Position numbers and translations under genes: made by a program. From the NCBI GenBank assembly GCA_023451825.1, contig JAEXYA010000008.1, forward strand, positions 1-64,000: 64,000 bases of DNA. The letters run 5' to 3'. The DNA comes from Pseudomonadota bacterium (GTDB lineage: Bacteria; Pseudomonadota; Alphaproteobacteria; Rhizobiales; Xanthobacteraceae). Below the pieces are notes generated by a model. It saw nothing but the letters and a program-made list of their open reading frames with translations, did not search any database and was not told the DNA's origin. Shown here one piece after another: positions 24,475-32,389 of the stretch. Within the stretch, counting starts at the first letter, position 1. The number at the start of each line of letters is the position of its first letter.

Positions 24475-25071
24475 TCACACCTCGAATTTTGCATCCTCCG
24501 CCAGCCACGTCCGGGTCTTCGCTGGCCCTCCCTTGGCCTCTCCCGCAAAACCATAGTGTCGCGCCAGCCGATCGAGCCCCAGTTGCAGCACGACCTTGGC
24601 GGACCGCGCAGGCCAGTTGCGTTCGCGCTCGACATCTTCGAGCCCGCGCAGGAAACAGCAGACATCCATCAAGAGCCCCGAAAATTCGGGACCGCACGCA
24701 TCCAGCGCGTGCCCGACCTTCTGCCGCGAGGCCAGCATCACATCGGTCATCTCGCCCGGACTGAGACCAGACCCGCGCGGACGGCCTCCCGTGGGAGCGC
24801 CCCAATTGGCGGTGACGCGCGGGGCCATATTGGCGCGCGTGAAATCAGCGCGCAGCTTTTCGCCGGCGATGAACTGGTGCGGCGCGATCAGGCTGCGCCC
24901 GTCTCTGCCCTTCCGGCGGGCGAGCCAGGCCAGCGGGCTCTCGCTGTCGTTGACCAGCACGCTGGCAACGCCGTCCTCGGTAAGGATTTGCCGCGTTTCC
25001 ACAGAGAGGTGGCGAAGACGATGCGGATCGATCGGATCGGGCTGTTTGGGGCGGCTTCCTGATGTTCTCAT
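24475..25071 (-). CDS. DUF6456 domain protein
   Basis: A 198-residue protein. The C-terminal two thirds match DUF6456: ESPLAWLARRKGRDGRSLIAPHQFIAGEKLRADFTRA, GEMTDVMLASRQKVGHALDACGPEFSGLLMDVCCFLRGLEDVERERNWPARSAKVVLQLGLDRLARHYG. It is a helical, probably nucleic-acid-associated alphaproteobacterial family of unknown function. The ATG at 25071 has GGAG upstream; the frame extends to 25137 without support. Confidence 0.82.
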   Translation of the reverse strand: MRTSGSRPKQPDPIDPHRLRHLSVETRQILTEDGVASVLVNDSESPLAWLARRKGRDGRSLIAPHQFIAGEKLRADFTRANMAPRVTANWGAPTGGRPRGSGLSPGEMTDVMLASRQKVGHALDACGPEFSGLLMDVCCFLRGLEDVERERNWPARSAKVVLQLGLDRLARHYGFAGEAKGGPAKTRTWLAEDAKFEV

Positions 25072-25258
25072 TTTGTTCTCCTTATGGAGACATAAGCCCA
25101 TGAGTCCGGCGACCGCGCAAGCGAAATTTTGGATCAATTTCCTATTTGTGGATTAAGTCCGCCACGTGCGACAGCAGCGCTGTGCGCTTGATCGGTTGAC
25201 CGGTCAACATTTCGTCCCGATTTGTTCGCCGAAAGTTCCGGAACGATGGAACCGGTAC

Positions 25259-25681
25259 TTATTTACGCCGCTTGCGCTGCTGGCCGAGCCCCATCTGCTT
25301 GGCGAGTTGCGACCGCGCCACCGCATAATTCGGCGCGACCATCGGATAGTCCGCCGGTAGCCCCCACTTCTCGCGATACTGCTCAGGCGTCATGCCGTAT
25401 TGCGTGCGCAGATGGCGCTTGAGCGACTTGAAGCGTTTGCCGTCCTCGAGACAGACCAGATATTCGGCCGTCATCGATTTCTTGACCGATACCGCCGGCT
25501 TGGCCGGCGCCTGTTCAGCGGCTGCCGGCACAGCCCCGTTGCCGGACACGCGCGTCAGGGCACCATGGACCTGATTGATCAGTGAAGGCAGTTCCGCCGC
25601 CGGCACCGGATTGTTGCCGACATAAGCGGAGACGATACTTGCCGTCAGTTCGATGAAGCTCTTGCCGTTGGTGTCGCTCAT
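25259..25681 (-). CDS. mucR: MucR/Ros family transcriptional regulator
   Basis: A 140-residue Ros/MucR zinc-finger regulator: N-terminal oligomerisation part (FIELTASIVSAYVGNNPV), then AEYLVCLEDGKRFKSLKRHLRTQYGMTPEQYREKWGL. The finger shows C-x2-D instead of C-x2-C before the His (KRHLRTQYG); such substitutions occur in natural Ros homologues. These proteins bind AT-rich DNA broadly and control exopolysaccharide, motility and cell-cycle genes. The basic GQQRKRRK tail also fits DNA binding. The next minus-strand gene, at 25709-26662, lies 27 nt upstream. Confidence 0.92.
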   Translation of the reverse strand: MSDTNGKSFIELTASIVSAYVGNNPVPAAELPSLINQVHGALTRVSGNGAVPAAAEQAPAKPAVSVKKSMTAEYLVCLEDGKRFKSLKRHLRTQYGMTPEQYREKWGLPADYPMVAPNYAVARSQLAKQMGLGQQRKRRK

Positions 25682-25708
25682 GCCACCGTCTTTCGAAGGA
25701 AGATCGCG

Positions 25709-26662
25709 TCAGCCGCGGTTTTCGAGGTGTTCGCGCAACTCGTCGATGGACGCGAAGCGCATCAGCCCTTCCGGCATCTGCGCCTCGATGGAGCCGTCGG
25801 AATAGAGCGAATAGGCCATGCCATCGACGACGCCCGACTTCAGGACGGTCACGCCACGCGCGCGCGGCGGAGGTGCTTCTGCCGGCTCATCGCGATCGGG
25901 AATCTCGCTCGGGTCGGGCAGCCGGTCATTGAAGCGCTCGGGCTGGGTGGTCGAAGCGCGTGCAGCCTGGCGGATGGCATCGGAAAACCGTGGACGGTCG
26001 GGCGCCGGCGCAGGACGCTCGCCTCGCGGCCATGCATCTTCGAAGCGTGGCGCCTCTTCCGCCGGCGGCGCGTCGTCAGCATGCGGCGCTTCTTCGCGCG
26101 TCTGATCGGGCGCAGGGCCAGTCAGATCAAGCTCCAAAGCCTGCGCGACGGCGTCGGTCCGTTCCTTTTCGCGGTCACGGCGCGTCGAAGTGAACATCAG
26201 ATTGCGCCGCTTCGGCTCTTCGGCCGCGGTGCTGGCAGCGGCGGCCAGGCGCTCGCGGTCGCGCAACACCTCGTCCTGCCAGGGCGGCACGCCCGGCTCC
26301 GGACCGGTCGGCGCCGGTGGTGCGGGCGTCGGCGGCGTTTCGCGGGCAAAGGGCGGGAATACAGGAGCGTCCTCGGCGGCGGAGTCGTCAATGTCCTGAG
26401 GCGCCGGCGGGAGTTTCAGTTCCCGGCGCGGCAGTGGCGCTGCCGCCCGTGGTTCGGCGGAGATGGCGAGGTCCGCGGCCAGCCTGCGCATCTCGCGCAC
26501 GACGAGGCCGAGGCTGATCATGATCAGACCGGTGCAAACCCCGACCGAACCGGTCAGGATCAGTGTGTTGCCGAACCCGAACTCCTTGACCGGAATACCA
26601 AATCCGATCGCGGCAAGGCCCGCCAGGATGACCCCGATCCCGGCAATCAGCAGCACTATCAT
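25709..26662 (-). CDS. Two-helix membrane protein with Pro/Ala/Glu-rich cytoplasmic region
   Basis: A 317-residue protein. Two N-terminal transmembrane helices (MIVLLIAGIGVILAGLAAIGFGI and LILTGSVGVCTGLIMISLGLVV), a long low-complexity acidic/Pro-rich region (residues about 65-265), and a compact conserved C-terminus (VLKSGVVDGMAYSLYSDGSIEAQMPEGLMRFASIDELREHLE). I know no function; the end domain may bind a partner. It sits 27 nt upstream of mucR in the same direction. Confidence 0.7.
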   Translation of the reverse strand: MIVLLIAGIGVILAGLAAIGFGIPVKEFGFGNTLILTGSVGVCTGLIMISLGLVVREMRRLAADLAISAEPRAAAPLPRRELKLPPAPQDIDDSAAEDAPVFPPFARETPPTPAPPAPTGPEPGVPPWQDEVLRDRERLAAAASTAAEEPKRRNLMFTSTRRDREKERTDAVAQALELDLTGPAPDQTREEAPHADDAPPAEEAPRFEDAWPRGERPAPAPDRPRFSDAIRQAARASTTQPERFNDRLPDPSEIPDRDEPAEAPPPRARGVTVLKSGVVDGMAYSLYSDGSIEAQMPEGLMRFASIDELREHLENRG

Positions 26663-27032
26663 GGTCTTTCGAACTCCTCGACGGACGCCCCCACGAGTCT
26701 CGTCTCGCAGGCCACGATAGCGTCATATGGCGCAGTTCGCCAAACGGCAATTTAACGTTCACAGCTTGAGATAAGCCACGGGTGACCGGAGCGGATTTCG
26801 GATCGGACCGGCACAGCCGGTCAAACTGCCGAACAGGAACTCGCTGCCCCTGCCGGGTCACTTAAGAACAAAGCTTTTTTATTGCTGCACTGCACGTGAT
26901 TTAAGAGAATTTCAGCCACAATTCTCAATTACTCAAAAATACAAACGCGCTATACCGATGCCGGGGAACGAGGCTCAAGAAGCGCACTGCCGAGCCATCG
27001 TTTGGGTTTGGGACACCGGATCGTCTATAGCC
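26663..27032. other. Divergent intergenic region with inverted repeat
   Basis: A 370-bp gap between divergent genes, notably AT-rich on the right side. It holds GAGAATT-N8-AATTCTC at 26905-26926, a perfect 7-bp inverted repeat that could be an operator for the gene at 27033. I see no gene or terminator. Confidence 0.4.
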
Positions 27033-28682
27033 ATGTCATCGATTACGACTGCGGCCATCGAAACGCCCGTGCGGCGCTCGGTGGAGAAGACGTGTGACGA
27101 CCTCGCCATATTGGCGCTGGTCGTGGTCAGCATCATCGCGAGCTTTACATTCCGGGATTACGGTCTCGGCTGGGACGACTACACCCATGCCGAATATGCC
27201 GATCTCCTGCTGAAGATGTATGGCTCGGGCTTCCGCAACACGGATGCCCTCTCCTTTGCCAATCTCTACATGTATGGCGGCGGCTTCGACATGGCCGCAG
27301 CACTCCTACACAAAGTGATCCCCCTCGAGCTGTTCGAGACGCGCCGCCTGCTTGGCGCTGTCGTCGGCGTGATCGGTATTGCCGTCACCTGGCGCGTCAG
27401 CCGCCGCATCGCCGGCCCGGTTGCCGGTCTCGTCACGCTGCTGCTGCTGGCGTTGTGCCCGACCTTCTACGGCCACATGTTCATGAACCCGAAGGATGCG
27501 CCCTTCGCGGTGGCCATGATCGTGTTGATGCTCGGCCTCGTACGCCTGGTGCAGGAATATCCGGCGCCGTCGAACCGCACCGTGCTGATCCTCGGTATCG
27601 GCGCTGGTTGCGCCATCGGCTGCCGCATCCTCGCAGGCCTCACGCTCATTTATGCGCTGATCGGCTTCGCGCCGCTGCTTCTCGAGGAGTGGCGCACGCA
27701 AGGTCCGCGCGAAGCGATCCGCCGGCTGTTCCGGACCGTCTATTTGCTGCTCCCCGGCCTCACCTTCGGCTATCTGATCATGGGGCTGATCTGGCCGTGG
27801 TCGATTCTTGAGCCCGCCAATCCGATCCGAGCGCTAGGCTATTTCTCCACCTTCTTCGAGAAGCCGTGGAAGGAGATGTTCGACGGCGCCATGATCTCGG
27901 TGCCGGACATGCCGTGGTCCTATCTGCCGACCCTGTTCGCGCTGCAGCTGCCCGAAGTGCTGATCGCCCTGCTGGCCGGCGGCATCGCGCTGACCATCGT
28001 TGCGACGTCGCGCAAGGATGTGCCGGCGCGTCGCAAGACGATCCTGCTGATGCTCACGGCAGCCGCGATGCTGCCGCTGATCATCGCCATGGTGAAGCGC
28101 CCGGCGCTGTATAACGGCATCCGTCATTTCATTTTCGTGATCCCGCCGATGACCGTGTTGGCCGGCGTCGCTTTCGCCTCGCTGATGGACTGGCTGCGCG
28201 TCAATCATCGCGGCGCACAGGCCGCCGCGGTCGCAGCACTCTCGTTCGGCCTGATGCTGCCGATGGCGGAGATGATCCGGCTGCATCCGTATCAATACAC
28301 GCACTTCAATTATGTCGCCGGCACCGTTCGTCAGGCTGACGCGCTCTACATGCTCGACTATTGGGGCCTGGCTTTGAAGCAGGCGTCGGACGCGCTGAAA
28401 GAGCAGATCGACGAGCGGCAGGAACATGCACCTCCTGGCCGCAAGTGGAAGGTCGCCGTCTGCGGCCCGCAGCGCCCGGCGCAGGTCGCGCTCGGTCCCG
28501 ATTTCACCATCGGCTGGGACAGCCATGCCGCCGACTTCGCGATGACCCTTGGCGAATTCTATTGCAAGGGCCTCACCGCGCCCGTGATCGCCGAGATCAA
28601 GCGCGACGACGTCGTCTTCGCCCGCGTCTACGACATCCGCGGCAGCAGCATTTCCAGCCTGCTCGCGATCCCGGCGCCATAA
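27033..28682 (+). CDS. GT39/PMT-like integral membrane glycosyltransferase
   Basis: A 549-residue multi-spanning protein. The first helix is followed by FRDYGLGWDDYTHAEYADLL, with the acidic pair typical of GT-C glycosyltransferases (PMT_2/ArnT type) in the first periplasmic loop, then about ten more helices and a C-terminal periplasmic domain (from about residue 420). Likely transfers a sugar from a polyprenyl phosphate donor to an envelope acceptor. I chose ATG 27033; an in-frame ATG at 26958 has no ribosome-binding site. Confidence 0.75.
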   Translation: MSSITTAAIETPVRRSVEKTCDDLAILALVVVSIIASFTFRDYGLGWDDYTHAEYADLLLKMYGSGFRNTDALSFANLYMYGGGFDMAAALLHKVIPLELFETRRLLGAVVGVIGIAVTWRVSRRIAGPVAGLVTLLLLALCPTFYGHMFMNPKDAPFAVAMIVLMLGLVRLVQEYPAPSNRTVLILGIGAGCAIGCRILAGLTLIYALIGFAPLLLEEWRTQGPREAIRRLFRTVYLLLPGLTFGYLIMGLIWPWSILEPANPIRALGYFSTFFEKPWKEMFDGAMISVPDMPWSYLPTLFALQLPEVLIALLAGGIALTIVATSRKDVPARRKTILLMLTAAAMLPLIIAMVKRPALYNGIRHFIFVIPPMTVLAGVAFASLMDWLRVNHRGAQAAAVAALSFGLMLPMAEMIRLHPYQYTHFNYVAGTVRQADALYMLDYWGLALKQASDALKEQIDERQEHAPPGRKWKVAVCGPQRPAQVALGPDFTIGWDSHAADFAMTLGEFYCKGLTAPVIAEIKRDDVVFARVYDIRGSSISSLLAIPAP

Positions 28683-28692
28683 GTAACGGATT

Positions 28693-28781
28693 GTAGGGTG
28701 GGCAAAGGCGCCCTTGCGCCGTGCCCACCTTCAAATGCACGGCCGGCAAAGGTAGGCACGCTACGCTTTGCCCACCCTGCA
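28693..28781. repeat. Palindromic intergenic repeat, GGTGGGCA family (copy 2)
   Basis: TGTAGGGTGGGCAAAGGCGC opposite GCGCCGTGCCCACC, then the mirrored half ending GCTTTGCCCACCCTGCAG. Between convergent genes 27033-28682 and 28796-29284, 10 nt after the first stop codon. Confidence 0.92.
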
Positions 28782-28795
28782 GAACGACCACAGCC

Positions 28796-29284
28796 TCACT
28801 CCTCGATCGCAAGTTCGGTCTGCGTCTTCACGCGATCGATCACCACCAGCGTGCGAAAACTCTTCACGGTTTCGTTTTCCTCGAACCGCTGGCGGATGAA
28901 GGCCTCATAGGTCTGCATGGTCTTCGTCACCACAACCAGCACGAAGCTGGTGCCGCCTGTCGTATAGTAGCACTGCTGTACTTCCGGCGCGGCGCGGAAG
29001 ATGGCCTTGGCGGCATCCACGGTCGTCGAGCGCTCGTCCCGCAGATAGACTTCCACGATAGCCGTGATCGTCAGCCCGATCGCCAGCGGATCCACCATCG
29101 CGACATTGGCCGCGATGATGCCCGCGCTTTCCATGGCCGCGATCCGCCGCTGCACGGCGGCCGTCGAGAGATTGACCGCCGCGGCGATTTCCCGCTGCGG
29201 GGTCTTGTTGTCGCGCTGGACGATCCGGAGGATCGACCGGTCAAATGAGTCCAGCGTGGGTAAAGTTTCGGATTTTCGGGGCAT
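28796..29284 (-). CDS. Lrp/AsnC family transcriptional regulator
   Basis: A 162-residue Lrp/AsnC protein. The winged HTH is FDRSILRIVQRDNKTPQREIAAAVNLSTAAVQRRIAAMESAGII; the C-terminal RAM (effector) domain carries TAIVEVYLRDE, APEVQQCYYTTGGTSFVLVVV and TVKSFRTLVVIDRVK. Such regulators sense amino acids. ATG 29284 begins the family; the frame continues to 29353. It is divergently transcribed from an EamA exporter, the classic arrangement of an amino-acid exporter and its Lrp-type activator. Confidence 0.9.
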   Translation of the reverse strand: MPRKSETLPTLDSFDRSILRIVQRDNKTPQREIAAAVNLSTAAVQRRIAAMESAGIIAANVAMVDPLAIGLTITAIVEVYLRDERSTTVDAAKAIFRAAPEVQQCYYTTGGTSFVLVVVTKTMQTYEAFIRQRFEENETVKSFRTLVVIDRVKTQTELAIEE

Positions 29285-29377
29285 GAACGAGTAAACTGCG
29301 TTTGTTGGCTCAATCGAGAGCGCCTTTATCACTTCGCCGATGATATTGCTCACTCAACTTACGAGAGAGCAAGAGCA

Positions 29378-30340
29378 ATGGTCGGCGCGGCAGCTGGTTC
29401 GACGATGGTTGGGGTCGCCTTCGGCATGGCGGCGGGGGCGCTGTGGGGACTGGTGTTCCTCGCGCCCGAACTCGTCCCGGCTTTCAGCCCGCTGCAACTC
29501 GCCGCCGGCCGTTACTTCGTCTACGGGCTGATCTCGGCCGCCCTGATCGCGCCGCGCTGGCGCGCGCTGCGTGACCGTCTCAAGGGTAGCGATTGGGTCA
29601 CGCTGGGCTGGCTCGCCCTCGCCGGCAACACGCTCTATTACGCGCTGCTGACCAATGCCGTGCAATTGGGCGGCATTGCCATGACCTCGCTGGTCATCGG
29701 CTTCCTGCCCGTCGCAGTGACCATCGCCGGCAGCCGCGTCACCGGCGCTGTGCCTTTGCGCCGCCTGATGCCATCGCTGCTGCTCTGCACCGCAGGCGCG
29801 ATCTGCATCGGTGTACAGGCTCTGGCGACGCCATCGACAGGCGCCACCGGACAACAACTTGTCGGCCTCCTCTGCGCCATCGGCGCGCTGGTTTCCTGGA
29901 CGATCTTCGCTATCGGCAACCGTGCGGCATTGGCCCGGCTGGATAACATATCGGCTTACGACTGGAACCTGCTGACCGGCGTCGTCACCGGACTGCAGAG
30001 CCTCGCTTTGATCCCGGCAGCGATCTTCTTCGGCAGCGTTGCGCATGATGCGATGGCGTGGGCGCAGTTTGCCGGTGTCTCCATTGCGATCGCGGTGCTG
30101 GCGTCAATCATCGGCAACGCCTTATGGAATCGCATGAGCCGGATGCTGCCGCTGACGCTGGTGGGGCAGATGATCCTGTTCGAAACCCTGTTTGCGCTGA
30201 CCTACGGCTTCATCTGGGAGCAACGCCTGCCCACCCATCTGGAAATCGCGGCTTTCCTGCTCGTGGTGCTGAGCGTCCTCGCCTGCCTCGGTGCCCATCG
30301 CACGCCGCGACAGCCGGCTATCGCCGCCCAAGCGGCGTAA
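29378..30340 (+). CDS. EamA/DMT family transporter
   Basis: A 320-residue, ten-helix drug/metabolite transporter with two EamA repeats (for example LVPAFSPLQLAAGRYFVYGLISAAL and IIGNALWNRMSRMLPLTLVGQMILFETLFALTYGFIWEQRLP). Many homologues export amino acids or purine compounds. GAGAGCAAGAGCA precedes the ATG. The divergent Lrp-type regulator 93 nt away is probably its activator, so the substrate may be an amino acid; this is inferred from context. Confidence 0.88.
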   Translation: MVGAAAGSTMVGVAFGMAAGALWGLVFLAPELVPAFSPLQLAAGRYFVYGLISAALIAPRWRALRDRLKGSDWVTLGWLALAGNTLYYALLTNAVQLGGIAMTSLVIGFLPVAVTIAGSRVTGAVPLRRLMPSLLLCTAGAICIGVQALATPSTGATGQQLVGLLCAIGALVSWTIFAIGNRAALARLDNISAYDWNLLTGVVTGLQSLALIPAAIFFGSVAHDAMAWAQFAGVSIAIAVLASIIGNALWNRMSRMLPLTLVGQMILFETLFALTYGFIWEQRLPTHLEIAAFLLVVLSVLACLGAHRTPRQPAIAAQAA

Positions 30341-30391
30341 CGTTGGCGTCACCGCCATCATTTCTCCCCGTTCGCCTGCGAGCGAGACGGA

Positions 30392-31249
30392 ATGATGATC
30401 GATCGCCGCACCTTTCTTCTCGCTGCATCCGCTTTCGCCGCCTCTCCGGCTTTGGCAACGGACGCACCGCCTGCCCTGCTCGCCTATGAGCGTGACAGCG
30501 GCGGGCGGATCGGGCTCTTTGCACAGAACGTGACCAGCGGCGCCCACCTCGCCTGGCGTGACACTGAACGTTTCGTCATGTGCAGTACGTTCAAGGCTTC
30601 GCTTGCCGCATATGTCCTGGAACGCGTGGATCGCGGCCAGGATCGTCTCGATGCGATGATTGCCTACACGAAGAAGGATCTGCTCGAATACGCCCCGGTG
30701 GCGAAAGAGAATCTTGCCAAGGGTGCGCTGTCTGTTGGCGACATGGCCAAGGCGATTGTCGAGCTGAGCGACAACACCTGCGCCAATCTCCTGCTCGCTC
30801 GCATCGGTGGCCCAAAAGCCCTGACGGCCTTCTGGCGCGCGCATGGCGACGTCACCTCACGTCTCGATCACTATGAGCCCGAACTCAATCGCACGCCACT
30901 CGGCAAGCTCGAAGACACGACCACCCCACGCGCCATGGCCCTGAGCCTGGAACATCTTGCACTTCGCGACGGCTTGCAGCCGGGATCGCGCGCGCAATTC
31001 GTGGAATGGCTGGTGAATTGCAAAACCGGCGCCAATCGCTTGCGCGCCGGTTTGCCCTCGTCGTGGAAGATCGGCGACAAGACCGGCAACAATGGCAAGG
31101 ATGCCGCCGGGGATATCGCGGTTGCCTGGCCAGCACCGGACCGCCCGGTGATCATCGCCGCCTACACACGCGGCGGCAAACCAACGCCCGCGCAGCTCAA
31201 CACCGTGTTCAAGGCGATTGGTGAGCTTGTTGGCGAGCGGCTCGCCTGA
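30392..31249 (+). CDS. Class A beta-lactamase, Tat-exported
   Basis: A 285-residue class A serine beta-lactamase. Catalytic motifs are complete: S65-T-F-K68 (Ambler 70-73), S126-D-N128, E162-P-E-L-N166 (Ambler E166) and K230-T-G232. A Cys precedes the active Ser (CSTFK, Ambler 69), but the residues after KTG are NNG, so the Cys69-Cys238 disulfide of KPC-type carbapenemases is absent. The N-terminus DRRTFLLAASAFAASPALA is a twin-arginine signal. Hydrolyses beta-lactams in the periplasm; probably a resident chromosomal enzyme. Start at 30392 with a second ATG at 30395. Confidence 0.93.
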   Translation: MMIDRRTFLLAASAFAASPALATDAPPALLAYERDSGGRIGLFAQNVTSGAHLAWRDTERFVMCSTFKASLAAYVLERVDRGQDRLDAMIAYTKKDLLEYAPVAKENLAKGALSVGDMAKAIVELSDNTCANLLLARIGGPKALTAFWRAHGDVTSRLDHYEPELNRTPLGKLEDTTTPRAMALSLEHLALRDGLQPGSRAQFVEWLVNCKTGANRLRAGLPSSWKIGDKTGNNGKDAAGDIAVAWPAPDRPVIIAAYTRGGKPTPAQLNTVFKAIGELVGERLA

Positions 31250-31348
31250 TCAACATGCCTGCCGCGCGGTGTCGTAGTCTTGCCGCGTCGCGTGCCTGGG
31301 ACTAGGCTCGGGTCGCGGAATTCTCTCCATTCAAACGGGATATGACTT

Positions 31349-32128
31349 ATGTCACCAGCCGAAGCCCACCTCAAAGCCGTGCCGTCGAACATGACCGAGG
31401 GTGAATGGGCCCAGCGCGTCAACCTCGCCGCGGCCTATCGCCTCGTCGCGCTGTATGGCTGGGACGACCTGATCGACACCCACATCTCCGCACGCGTGCC
31501 CGGCCCTGAGCATCACTTCCTGATCAATCCCTATGGCCTGATTTTCGAGGAAATGACGGCCTCGTCGCTGGTCAAGGTCGATCTCGACGGCAACCAGTTG
31601 TCGGAGAGCGAATACACCATCAATCCTGCCGGCTTCACCATTCATTCGGCGATCCACGAAGTGCGCGAGGACGCCGGCTGCGTCATGCATCTGCATACGC
31701 CGGATGGCACCGCCGTCGCCTCCTGCATGGAAGGCCTGCAGCCGCTGAACCAGACCGCGCAGTTGGTGATCCCCGAACTCGCCTACCACGACTATGAAGG
31801 CGTCGCCCTCGATCACGACGAGCGCCCGCGCCTGCAGAAGGATCTCGGCGACAAGAACATCATGTTGCTGCGCAATCACGGCACGCTCACCGTCGGCCGC
31901 TCGGTCGCCTCGGCCTTCGAGCGCATGTATTACCTGGAGCGGGCCTGCACCATGCAGGTTCGCACCCGCATGCTCGGCCCCACCGCCTATCCGGTGGATC
32001 AGATCGTGATCGACAGGAACGCCGCTCTGGTGGGTAACGCGGAAAAGGCGGAACTGCGCTCGACCAAGCTCGTCTGGCCGCCGATGCTGCGCAAGCTCGA
32101 CCGTCGCGATCCGTCTTACAGGACGTGA
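31349..32128 (+). CDS. Class II aldolase/adducin family protein
   Basis: A 259-residue class II aldolase/adducin-domain protein: LAAAYRLVALYGWDDLIDTHISARVPG, the metal-binding VMHLHTPDG and a later LRNHGTLTVG, with Glu in the FEEMTASSL segment. Family members are zinc-dependent aldolases or epimerases such as fuculose-phosphate aldolase; this subgroup is uncharacterised and often annotated only by domain. ATG 31349. It stands alone between the beta-lactamase and a repeat. Confidence 0.88.
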   Translation: MSPAEAHLKAVPSNMTEGEWAQRVNLAAAYRLVALYGWDDLIDTHISARVPGPEHHFLINPYGLIFEEMTASSLVKVDLDGNQLSESEYTINPAGFTIHSAIHEVREDAGCVMHLHTPDGTAVASCMEGLQPLNQTAQLVIPELAYHDYEGVALDHDERPRLQKDLGDKNIMLLRNHGTLTVGRSVASAFERMYYLERACTMQVRTRMLGPTAYPVDQIVIDRNAALVGNAEKAELRSTKLVWPPMLRKLDRRDPSYRT

Positions 32129-32132
32129 GATT

Positions 32133-32215
32133 TGTAGGGTGGGCAAAGCGTAGCGTGCCCACCATCACCAGCTGCGCTTAAAGTGGGGGGCCCGCGGCGC
32201 TTCGCCCACCCTACA
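32133..32215. repeat. Palindromic intergenic repeat, GGTGGGCA family (copy 3)
   Basis: Left half TGTAGGGTGGGCAAAGCG with TAGCGTGCCCACC is intact; the right half (AAGTGGGGGGCCCGCGGCG, CTTCGCCCACCCTACA) has decayed. It begins 4 nt after the stop of the aldolase gene. Confidence 0.9.
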
Positions 32216-32256
32216 ATTTGTGCTATGGTTTACTCACAAGCCTCTACGCAGAATAC

Positions 32257-32288
32257 AAAACGCCGCCCAATTCCGGGCGGCGTTTTTT
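32257..32288 (+). terminator. Rho-independent terminator
   Basis: AAAACGCCGCCC, a 6-nt loop (AATTCC), GGGCGGCGTTTT followed by more T. A strong, nearly symmetrical stem with A-run and T-run, so it can terminate in both directions: the aldolase transcript and, read from the other side, the M20 peptidase transcript. Confidence 0.9.
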
Positions 32289-32299
32289 ATAGGCTGTGT

Positions 32300-32389
32300 C
32301 GTAGGGCGGATGAGGCGAAGCCGTAATCCGCCGGCCGAATACCTTACTGAAACTCCGCGGCGGATTACGCTGCGCGCATCCGCCCTACG
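32300..32389. repeat. Palindromic intergenic repeat, GGGCGGAT family (copy 1)
   Basis: CGTAGGGCGGATGAGGCGAA with GCCGTAATCCGCC and the mirrored half CGGCGGATTACGC, GCGCATCCGCCCTACG. Its right end supplies the TAG stop and last Pro codon of the M20 peptidase gene (stop at 32385-32387). A second copy is at 36728-36817. Confidence 0.92.
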
